From contig CANHWS010000195.1 in the NCBI GenBank assembly GCA_947464365.1, forward strand, positions 1 to 6,684: a stretch of DNA of 6,684 nt, read 5' to 3'. The notes beneath the pieces are model-generated. The model had not been told where the DNA came from. It saw only the letters and a program-made list of their open reading frames with translations, and did not search any database. A program made the position numbers and the translations under genes. Source of the stretch: Cytophagaceae bacterium (GTDB lineage Bacteria > Bacteroidota > Bacteroidia > Cytophagales > Flexibacteraceae). Positions within the stretch are counted from its first letter, which is position 1. The number at the start of each line of letters is the position of its first letter. Shown one piece after another: positions 1 through 5,206 of this stretch.

Positions 1-648
1 GCCTAGTAGCCAAAGTGCTGCCTGCGCAACATCATCAGCTGTGCCAAAGCGCCCAATAGGGTGGCGTTTGTTGCTTGCCTCGCGTTTGTCGTCCGTGCTC
101 AATAGGGCACTGGCTAGTGGAGTATCTGTCAGAGATGGCGCAATGATATTCACTCGTATCTTTTGTGGGGCCCATTCGGAGGCTAAGCTTCTACCTAGTC
201 CTTCTACTGCACCCTTACTTGCTGCAATGCTGGCGTGGAAACCCATTCCAAGTTTGGCGGCTACCGTGCTGAACAGCACCACGGAGGCAGACTCGGACTT
301 ACGTAACAGTTTGTGGGTAACCTGAAGCAGACCAACCGCGCCAAGGACATTAAGCTGGTAGTCATTAGCAAAGTCCTGTTGGGTGATGCGCCCAAATGGT
401 TTGAGGTTGATGTTCCCAGGACAATATGCTACCCCATCAACTACATCAGGCAGGCCTGGGATATCTGATGGTACGGTTTGTCCAAAATCGATCATGATGT
501 ACTGGGCGCCTCTTCCGATAAGGTCCTCGGGAGCACGCCGGCTCAGAATCCAGACTTGGGCACCTTGGTCCAAAAGGAGAGATGCTAGCTGGTGACCAAT
601 GCCAGAGTTGCCACCAGCTATGATATAGTTTTTGTTGGTGAGTGTCAT
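1..648 (-). CDS. SDR-family oxidoreductase, C-terminus cut off by window edge
   Basis: Reading leftwards from an ATG at 648, the frame stays open for 216 codons to the window edge; classical SDRs run about 240-250 residues, so some 25-35 are missing. The Rossmann nucleotide-binding motif is AGGNSGIG (residues 11-18), and the Arg pair after strand 2 (WILSRR, 33-38) suggests NADPH. The usual NNAG motif is replaced by YCPGN (75-79). Of the Asn-Ser-Tyr-Lys catalytic set, Asn100 (LNVLG), Ser127 (LFSTVAA) and Lys145 are present, but the Tyr position four residues before the Lys is Ile141 (IAASK). RVNIIAPSLTDTP (165-177) is the usual segment after strand 6. The substrate cannot be told. From memory, a Tyr-lacking SDR subgroup of this kind exists in Bacteroidota, so this is probably an intact divergent enzyme and not a decayed gene. 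It lies downstream of the HU gene on the same strand; no promoter of its own was seen in the 129-bp gap. Confidence 0.9.
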   Translation of the reverse strand, partial: MTLTNKNYIIAGGNSGIGHQLASLLLDQGAQVWILSRRAPEDLIGRGAQYIMIDFGQTVPSDIPGLPDVVDGVAYCPGNINLKPFGRITQQDFANDYQLNVLGAVGLLQVTHKLLRKSESASVVLFSTVAAKLGMGFHASIAASKGAVEGLGRSLASEWAPQKIRVNIIAPSLTDTPLASALLSTDDKREASNKRHPIGRFGTADDVAQAALWLLG

Positions 649-657
649 ATAAACAAG

Positions 658-699
658 GAGGCCAAGACAACGCTGGATTTTCAGCACCGTCTTGGCCTC
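658..699 (-). terminator. Strong hairpin between HU and SDR genes, probable terminator
   Basis: GAGGCCAAGAC (658-668) and GTCTTGGCCTC (689-699) are perfect 11-bp inverted repeats. The 20-nt interval can form a second 4-bp stem (GCTG 672-675 with CAGC 682-685) closed by six bases. On the minus strand the hairpin is followed by CTTGTTTAT, a moderately U-rich tail, whereas the plus-strand flank is not T-rich. It lies about 80 nt past the HU stop, so termination of HU transcription is the simplest reading. It also ends only 9 nt before the SDR start codon, so it could instead work as an attenuator or leader structure for that gene. Confidence 0.55.
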
Positions 700-777
700 T
701 ATAACAGAGCGTCTGGCTTTAGGGTTTTGAATTGGCTTACGATTCTAGATCTGGCACCAGCTTAAACCACCAAAAAC

Positions 778-1119
778 TTAGACTGTCTTTTTGGTCTTGG
801 TTTTTACTGGCTCGGGACTATCGATCAGGGCCTTCATAAAACTTGATTCCTTGACCATATCCACAAACACGTCGCTAGGCTTAAAAGTGGGGGTGTAGTG
901 TGCCGGAACCAGCATCGTTTCTTTGGCCAAGATGTTACGGGCCAATTTTGGGGCACGTTTCTTGTTGACAAAACTGCCGAAACCACGGATATAGACGTTT
1001 TCGCCTTTCGCCATGGCCTCTTTTACTACTTCCAAAAATCGCTCGACTGATTCTGTAACATCAGTGCGCTCTATACCAGTTTTTTCGCATATCTGCGATA
1101 TAACTTCAGCCTTGGTCAT
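778..1119 (-). CDS. HU/IHF-family DNA-binding protein
   Basis: A 113-residue protein of the bacterial HU/IHF family: small dimeric nucleoid proteins that bend DNA. Residues 1-45 form the helical dimerisation part (MTKAEVISQICEKTG at the start). RGFGSF (45-50) is the family signature leading into the beta arms, and PAHYTPTFKPS (72-82) is the return strand before the last helix. At the arm tip, where canonical HU/IHF has Arg-Asn-Pro with a DNA-intercalating Pro, this protein reads Arg-Asn-Ile (61-63). A tail of about 20 residues past the usual end (90-95 aa) finishes in Lys/Thr-rich sequence (VKTKTKKTV). The ATG at 1119 fits the family N-terminus exactly. A good promoter lies 38 bp upstream, and mutY is divergent, an arrangement I recall as common in Bacteroidota. 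Whether it acts as homodimer or with a partner cannot be read from sequence. Confidence 0.95.
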   Translation of the reverse strand: MTKAEVISQICEKTGIERTDVTESVERFLEVVKEAMAKGENVYIRGFGSFVNKKRAPKLARNILAKETMLVPAHYTPTFKPSDVFVDMVKESSFMKALIDSPEPVKTKTKKTV

Positions 1120-1156
1120 GTTCTAATTTCTTGAATTTCAATGCGTTAAAGGGGTG

Positions 1157-1185
1157 CAAATGTAGTAAATCTTCCTAATCGGCAA
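1157..1185 (-). promoter_or_regulatory. Bacteroidota-type promoter for the HU gene
   Basis: On the minus strand TTG (1185-1183) is followed after 18 bases by TACATTTG (1164-1157), a full match to the Bacteroidota -7 consensus TAnnTTTG with acceptable spacing to the -33 element. Transcription would start near 1150, giving a leader of about 30 nt before the HU ATG at 1119. This is the best promoter candidate in the window. Confidence 0.65.
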
Positions 1186-1264
1186 TACTGATAGCCCCAA
1201 TATTGATTATGTTTTTTTCAAAATTACGTCCATGACCTACCCCAAAGCCCTTCTAGCGCCTGCA

Positions 1265-1279
1265 ATTATACGGTATAAT
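1265..1279. repeat. 15-bp perfect palindrome in divergent region
   Basis: ATTATAC-G-GTATAAT is a perfect dyad with a single central base, which suits a protein-binding site better than an RNA hairpin. A short T run (CCTATTTTTTAGG) follows on the plus strand, so a weak AU-rich terminator is an alternative. Its TTATAC/GTATAA half-sites recur in inverted order at 1437-1454. Confidence 0.4.
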
Positions 1280-1365
1280 CCTATTTTTTAGGCTGTTTGA
1301 GGTTAATTCCGTTACCGGCCTCAGTTTTGATTTGTGATCCACTACACTTTATTGCAGGTCTAAAA

Positions 1366-1380
1366 TCAGGCAGGGCCTGA
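1366..1380. repeat. Short hairpin TCAGGC-AGG-GCCTGA
   Basis: A perfect 6-bp inverted repeat with a 3-nt loop. On the plus strand it is followed by CCC and seven A; on the minus strand by only TTTTA. It could be a weak leftward terminator or an operator. No gene ends here on either strand, so its role is unclear. Confidence 0.3.
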
Positions 1381-1436
1381 CCCAAAAAAATGGTAAGGCA
1401 AGAACCTATTGTTAGGATCTATCAGTTGCCCTTTAG

Positions 1437-1454
1437 GTATAACTTTGTTTATAC
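1437..1454. promoter_or_regulatory. GTATAA-N6-TTATAC dyad over a possible -7 element
   Basis: GTATAA (1437-1442) and TTATAC (1449-1454) are inverted around six bases. Bases 1440-1447 read TAACTTTG, a match to TAnnTTTG on the plus strand, making this the best available candidate for a mutY promoter (leader about 220 nt). No TTG lies at the right distance upstream: the nearest are 11 and 28 bases away. The promoter reading is therefore weak. Confidence 0.3.
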
Positions 1455-1672
1455 TTTCCGAGTTGTTCGTCAGGGTATTAGGGTCATTACAGTAAGCCCT
1501 TATCATTTTGTAGTTGAAGTTACTGGCTCTTTTGCTTAATTAGCTAGTTGGTTCCCTAGTTGAATCATGTGTTAATAATGCCTAAATCTGTTTGGTACAA
1601 ACCTGCCCCATCTGCAAACAACTCTTCACGATCTTGACCAAACCTATCTCCCAGCCTCAGCAGCCGGAATCC

Positions 1673-2806
1673 ATGTCTTCCCTAGCCGCAAGGGAACCAG
1701 ACCTTAGTTGGTCAAGAGCAGTCATCAGCTGGTACAGATCCCACAAACGAGATTTGCCATGGCGTGATGTCAATAATGCCTACTTTACTTGGTTGTCCGA
1801 AGTTATTCTGCAGCAAACCAGAATCGATCAAGGCACGGCCTACTACCACCGTTTTGTCGAGACTTACCCCACCATAACTGACCTTGCATCAGCTTCCGAA
1901 CAAGATGTCCTTCGGCTTTGGCAAGGCCTTGGATATTACAGCCGTGCAAGAGCCCTATGTGCCACTGCACGCCAAGTGGTAACCGACCATGGTGGGCAAA
2001 TGCCCCTAGAGTATGATTTGCTATTAGGCCTCAAAGGAATCGGACCCTACACGGCTGCCGCCATTGCCAGTATGGCAGGTGGGCAGGATGTCGTGACGAT
2101 CGATGGTAACGTGTATCGTGTATTGGCCCGCTGTTTCGGGATTTACCAAGATATAGCAGCCTCGCAGGCACGAGGCCTTTTTCAGGCATTTGGCCAGCAG
2201 CTACTACCAGCCGGTCAAGCCTCGGACTTTAACCAAGGGATGATGGACCTAGGGGCTACTATATGTACCCCCAACAAACCTAACTGTTCTGCCTGCCCTG
2301 TGGCTGTCGGGTGTTTCGCCCGACAAAACCAAATGATCGAGGCATTACCAGTCAAAAACAAAAAGATCAAGCAGCAGGTCCGATACCTCCACTACTTGGC
2401 AATCACAACGGATGGTATCGGTCTTTGGCTCAGGATGCGCGAAGGCAAAGGAATATGGCATGGCCTTTGGGAGCTGCCTGTGCTAGAGACCGCAAAGGAT
2501 ATGGACTGGAAAGAGCTAAGCGATGTAGCGGATACGACCATACCAGAGGGGCAAGAAAACTTGTGGTCATTGTTATTGCCGAATCTACCAGTTCGGAAAT
2601 GGGTAGCCCCTAAACACCAACTGACACATCAAACAATCCTGGCCAATTTTTATGTTCTGGATATTGCCAAAAGTGCCGATATAGAGCCTATGAGCGATTT
2701 TTTGACCACTTTAGGCTATCAGTATCTTGACCAAGCTGCCCTTGAGGCAGTGCCAAAACCAGTTCTGCTAAGTAAGTTTTTGGCTAGTGTTAGCATCGCA
2801 TCATAG
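1673..2806 (+). CDS. mutY: A/G-specific adenine glycosylase MutY
   Basis: Removes adenine mispaired with 8-oxoguanine in base-excision repair. The 377-residue length is normal. HKRDLPWR (24-31) opens the catalytic core. EVILQQTR (43-50) holds the catalytic Glu43, LKGIGPYTAAA (120-130) is the helix-hairpin-helix with Tyr126, a position typical of MutY, and IDGNVYRV (143-150) carries the catalytic Asp144. Four Cys at 198, 205, 208 and 214 (spacing C-x6-C-x2-C-x5-C) bind the [4Fe-4S] cluster. Residues about 237-370 form the Nudix-like domain that recognises 8-oxoG, with HQLTHQ (315-320) at the loop equivalent to the FSH loop. All key residues are present, so it should be active. The frame is open back to a TTG at 1592, but the added 27 residues lie outside the family, whereas the ATG at 1673 gives a normal MutY N-terminus. 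ssb follows 160 bp downstream on the same strand. Confidence 0.95.
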   Translation: MSSLAAREPDLSWSRAVISWYRSHKRDLPWRDVNNAYFTWLSEVILQQTRIDQGTAYYHRFVETYPTITDLASASEQDVLRLWQGLGYYSRARALCATARQVVTDHGGQMPLEYDLLLGLKGIGPYTAAAIASMAGGQDVVTIDGNVYRVLARCFGIYQDIAASQARGLFQAFGQQLLPAGQASDFNQGMMDLGATICTPNKPNCSACPVAVGCFARQNQMIEALPVKNKKIKQQVRYLHYLAITTDGIGLWLRMREGKGIWHGLWELPVLETAKDMDWKELSDVADTTIPEGQENLWSLLLPNLPVRKWVAPKHQLTHQTILANFYVLDIAKSADIEPMSDFLTTLGYQYLDQAALEAVPKPVLLSKFLASVSIAS

Positions 2807-2839
2807 TAGATTGGTGGGTGAGGTTATGTGTATTTTTTT

Positions 2840-2868
2840 TTGACTTTGGCACTAAGCGTGTTACTTTG
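2840..2868 (+). promoter_or_regulatory. Possible promoter for ssb
   Basis: TTG (2840-2842), 18 bases, then TTACTTTG (2861-2868), which differs from TAnnTTTG by one base. The spacing equals that of the HU promoter. Transcription would begin near 2875 with a leader of about 90 nt before the ssb ATG. It allows ssb to be expressed independently of mutY, though readthrough is not excluded. Confidence 0.4.
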
Positions 2869-2966
2869 TGCAGGTAATCGATGGTTAGAAAATCGTCACC
2901 GTGTTGACGGCTTAATCGTTGATCCTGATTTACCTATATACAATCCTAGTCTTTACGATTGACCTT

Positions 2967-3500
2967 ATGGCAAGTTATAATAAAATCACCCTTGTGGGTA
3001 ACGTTGGTTCGGACCCTCAGCTCAAGGTGTTTGAGCAAAGCAAGGTAGCTGAGTTTTCGGTCGCTGTAAACGAAAGCTATAATGACCGCAATGGCCAGCG
3101 TGTCGAAAAAACCGATTGGTTCCGGATTGGCGTTTGGGGCCAGCGTGCAGACGTTATCATGAACTATGTAAAGCGCGGTGCTCAGATCATGATCGAAGGC
3201 AAACTAACGGTACGTACTTGGCAAGATGCTGCATCGGGCAAGGAACGGTTTGGTCTTGATGTTCGTGCCTCAGACTTTGTCCTTTTAGGTGGCCCCAATT
3301 CTGATGGTCGTTCACAGCTTCCCCCTCCAGGAGCACCATCTAGCGCTTTTAACAGTAATGTTGCGTCTTCCCCATCCACCTACAGCACAGCACCTCAGTC
3401 CCACCAGTCTGCAGTTGCACATGATCCTTTGGCAGGCAATAGCCAATACTCTTCGGGGGGGGGCTCCAACCAACAGGACAACGACGACCTTCCGTTTTAG
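2967..3500 (+). CDS. ssb: Single-stranded DNA-binding protein Ssb
   Basis: Binds and protects single-stranded DNA in replication, repair and recombination, normally as a tetramer. The 177-residue product has an N-terminal OB fold (about 1-107) with family motifs NKITLVGNVGSDP (5-17), KTDWFRIGVWG (49-59), YVKRGAQIMIEGKL (67-80) and ASDFVLLGG (101-109). A disordered Pro/Ser/Gln/Gly-rich linker (110-170) follows, then the acidic tip DNDDLPF (171-177) that docks repair and replication partners. The ATG at 2967 gives the standard MASYNKI-type start; a TTG in the same frame at 2919 would add 16 hydrophobic residues that do not belong to the family. The linker contains a run of nine G (3455-3463) that encodes Gly-Gly and is a slippage risk just before the tip. 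It follows mutY; the genes expected next in many gliding Bacteroidota (gldE, gldD) are not here. Confidence 0.96.
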   Translation: MASYNKITLVGNVGSDPQLKVFEQSKVAEFSVAVNESYNDRNGQRVEKTDWFRIGVWGQRADVIMNYVKRGAQIMIEGKLTVRTWQDAASGKERFGLDVRASDFVLLGGPNSDGRSQLPPPGAPSSAFNSNVASSPSTYSTAPQSHQSAVAHDPLAGNSQYSSGGGSNQQDNDDLPF

Positions 3501-3504
3501 CCTT

Positions 3505-3535
3505 AAGGGCTGCAAGTGTCCACCTTTCGTTTTTT
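3505..3535 (+). terminator. Weak candidate terminator after ssb
   Basis: Just past the ssb stop, AAGG (3505-3508) can pair with CCTT (3523-3526), and a run of six T follows at 3530-3535. The stem is only four base pairs with a long loop, so the T run is the main support. Termination here would separate ssb from the lipoprotein gene. Confidence 0.25.
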
Positions 3536-3538
3536 AGC

Positions 3539-3581
3539 ATGGTGCCCAATAGCTTGGTTATTTCACCAAGTTGCCCACCAT
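3539..3581. repeat. Imperfect long hairpin downstream of ssb
   Basis: ATGGTG (3539-3544) pairs with CACCAT (3576-3581), AA (3548-3549) with TT (3571-3572), and CTTGGT (3553-3558) with ACCAAG (3565-3570) around the loop TATTTC. There is no T tract behind it on either strand, so it is not a standard intrinsic terminator. It may protect the ssb 3' end or be a binding site. Confidence 0.35.
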
Positions 3582-3624
3582 TGCCTCAATCTTGATCCCT
3601 ACCTAAACACCTGTCCAGAGCATA

Positions 3625-4551
3625 ATGACTAGCCACCCATTTCTCCATCGTTGTTGTTGTTGGTACCTGTCTAACGCCGTTTATCAGAGGCGAAGCTCGC
3701 GGGCAGGGATTATGGGCACCATGCTAGTTGTTGCGTCTCTCGTATTGGGTGGCTGTCAGGACAAAGATGACACACAGAATGCACAGGCCGGACAGGACAC
3801 TAGCGTTGTGTCCGAAACTGTAATCACAAAGGCTGAAACCCAAGATTTCCTCCATAGCCTACCAAATACACTTCATTTGGCAAGGATGTTCAAACGGACA
3901 GGGATGCCTTATGTAACCGGTTTGGTGCATAACACTAAGGTGGCCCAAAGCTATGTAGACCCAACTGCACAGGCTATCAACCTAGGGATTTATAGTGCGG
4001 ACATGGGATATGCTGTTTTGCATAACCAGAATCAAGAGGCACTCAAGTCCCTAAAGGCAGTCAAGATTCTAGCCGATGCCCTACAGCTAAATGTGCTTTA
4101 TGATGCGGGTCCTTGGCTAGGCAAATTTGAGCGTAATCTCAACAATAGCGACTCGGTCTTGGCTATTATGGCCCAGCTCCAGATGCAGAGTGATCTGTTG
4201 TTAAGAGACAATGCCCGTTACGATGTCCTTTACCTGAGCTTTGCAGGGGCCTATGCCGAAAGCCTGTTCCTAGCAACCCAGCTCGAAAAAAACCATCCGA
4301 ATCCTGCTCTCATTAAACGCATTTCCGAGCAGCAGTTGGCACTTGGTAAACTTATCTTGCTTATTGAAGGGCTAGACGATCCCGAACGTTACATGATTTT
4401 GCTAACAGACATGAAGGCCATTCAGGATATGATGCTCAAATTGGACGTCGGACTTGCCGAAAAGAAACCAGAAAAAGCACGCCAAATGGCCCTCAAGGAA
4501 CTGTACCCTAAGGTAGAAACACTCCGTAAACGGCTAGTGGCACAAAGTTAG
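3625..4551 (+). CDS. Uncharacterised lipoprotein, probably surface-exposed
   Basis: A 308-residue protein of unknown function. The N-terminus has Arg residues (RRSSR, 22-26), a hydrophobic stretch (29-41) and the lipobox LGGC with Cys44 as the acylation site. The residues after the Cys, QDKDDT (45-50), resemble the Lys/Asp-rich export signal that sends Bacteroidota lipoproteins to the cell surface. The mature part (about 66-308) is predicted largely helical, with a central NLGIYSADMGYAV motif (112-124) that I recall from conserved hypothetical lipoproteins of this phylum, and ends with a Lys-rich helix (KPEKARQMALKELYPKVETL). The only other nearby ATG start (3712) would remove the basic n-region and leave a poor signal, so 3625 is preferred, although the leader is then long (43 residues, with an odd Cys-Cys-Cys-Trp). 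No promoter was seen. The downstream gene also encodes an exported protein. Confidence 0.85.
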   Translation: MTSHPFLHRCCCWYLSNAVYQRRSSRAGIMGTMLVVASLVLGGCQDKDDTQNAQAGQDTSVVSETVITKAETQDFLHSLPNTLHLARMFKRTGMPYVTGLVHNTKVAQSYVDPTAQAINLGIYSADMGYAVLHNQNQEALKSLKAVKILADALQLNVLYDAGPWLGKFERNLNNSDSVLAIMAQLQMQSDLLLRDNARYDVLYLSFAGAYAESLFLATQLEKNHPNPALIKRISEQQLALGKLILLIEGLDDPERYMILLTDMKAIQDMMLKLDVGLAEKKPEKARQMALKELYPKVETLRKRLVAQS

Positions 4552-4658
4552 AGCTGTCGTTATCCGAGACGTATTGCAGTCCCTATCCAACAGTTCCTGA
4601 AAATATGCTAGCACAGAGACTGACATCACCTTTTGATCCGGCAGAGCGCCTCCAAGTC

Positions 4659-5096
4659 ATGATATTAAATCTGAAACCAAACTTTGCCTCTGGCTTATTG
4701 GTCCTACTGCTTCTGCTCCTTACCTACGGCACCAATGCCCAATGCGACGAAAAACGCGTTAGGAAACTGACAACCACTCATTTAGGAGAATACAGCTACG
4801 AAACGGCCTCGTTCAGACCACTATCCGGTTTTGGCAACAGTCGGTCTATCGATGCAGTTTTTATTGCTTATGGGGACGAGAAATACAGGGTTGTCAACTT
4901 AAGCCATGGCCACTCTGGCGAAATGGTTTTCCAGATTCTAGATGCTAAACGCAACGTCATATTTAGCAACGAAAAAAGCCAAAGCGGAGATAAACATGAC
5001 TTCACTGCCCCTACCAGTGGCGACTACATCATACGGTTTAAGTACCTGACTGAAACCAAAGACGGATGTGTGGCGTTCGCCATCGGATACAAGTAA
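4659..5096 (+). CDS. Small secreted protein of unknown function
   Basis: A 145-residue exported protein. MILNLKPNFASG is followed by a run of Leu (13-21) and a likely signal peptidase I site TNA-Q (25-28); the Cys at 29 is not in a lipobox. The mature part looks like a beta-rich single domain, with YRVVNLSHG (76-84), MVFQILDAKRNVIF (89-102), GDYIIRFKY (121-129) and an end GCVAFAIGYK (136-145). Only Cys29 and Cys137 are present and could form a disulfide. I recall Bacteroidota hypothetical proteins with this pattern (an YR-V strand, a Y-I-v strand, a terminal GC-v--IG-K), but none with a known role. The frame is open back to an ATG at 4605, which would place 18 polar residues before the signal; the ATG at 4659 gives a normal signal peptide. 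It starts 107 bp after the lipoprotein stop and may share its transcript. Confidence 0.82.
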   Translation: MILNLKPNFASGLLVLLLLLLTYGTNAQCDEKRVRKLTTTHLGEYSYETASFRPLSGFGNSRSIDAVFIAYGDEKYRVVNLSHGHSGEMVFQILDAKRNVIFSNEKSQSGDKHDFTAPTSGDYIIRFKYLTETKDGCVAFAIGYK

Positions 5097-5206
5097 TCAA
5101 ATCCGTAGTCCCTTCTACGCCTCTCTTAGCCTTACGATACTTAATAAGACTCGGGCTTTGATACCGTTCGTGGTGCCATTTAGTGCCAGACCACTCCTGA
5201 TGTCTT

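Larger units (their letters stand above)
1120..1672. other. Divergent intergenic region between HU and mutY
   Basis: About 550 bp with no convincing gene on either strand and no recognisable tRNA or other RNA. It holds the HU promoter, an odd palindrome at 1265-1279, a small hairpin at 1366-1380 and a half-site-related dyad at 1437-1454 that overlaps a TAnnTTTG match. The length is generous for a divergent promoter pair, so a small RNA or operators are possible, but nothing proves one. Confidence 0.6.

Noticed and set aside
41..595. Plus-strand reading frames at 41-325 and 383-595
   Set aside because: They are antisense to the SDR coding region, which has clear family motifs; they show none.
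446..670. 74-codon minus-strand reading frame overlapping the SDR
   Set aside because: It is a different frame over the start of the SDR gene, with Trp/Pro/Arg-rich content and no domain.
1592..1672. Upstream TTG start for MutY, adding a Cys-x-x-Cys peptide (CPIC)
   Set aside because: The 27 added residues lie outside the MutY family, and a single CxxC is not a zinc site. The ATG at 1673 gives the normal N-terminus and places the catalytic residues at usual positions.
2919..2966. Upstream TTG start for Ssb adding a hydrophobic 16-residue leader
   Set aside because: Ssb is cytoplasmic and its family starts at the MASYNKI-type Met at 2967; the leader is chance coding.
3182..3549. Several overlapping frames on both strands across the ssb 3' half
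   Set aside because: They are shadows of the low-complexity Ssb linker. One is relevant only as the frame that would be read after a slip in the G9 tract.
3649..3664. GTT trinucleotide repeat in the lipoprotein leader, as a phase-variation tract
   Set aside because: Only about four units, and length changes in steps of three would not shift the frame.
3685..3756. Arg-Arg in the lipoprotein leader as a Tat signal
   Set aside because: QRRSSRA lacks the Ser/Thr before and the hydrophobic residues after the Arg pair; an ordinary lipoprotein signal explains the sequence.
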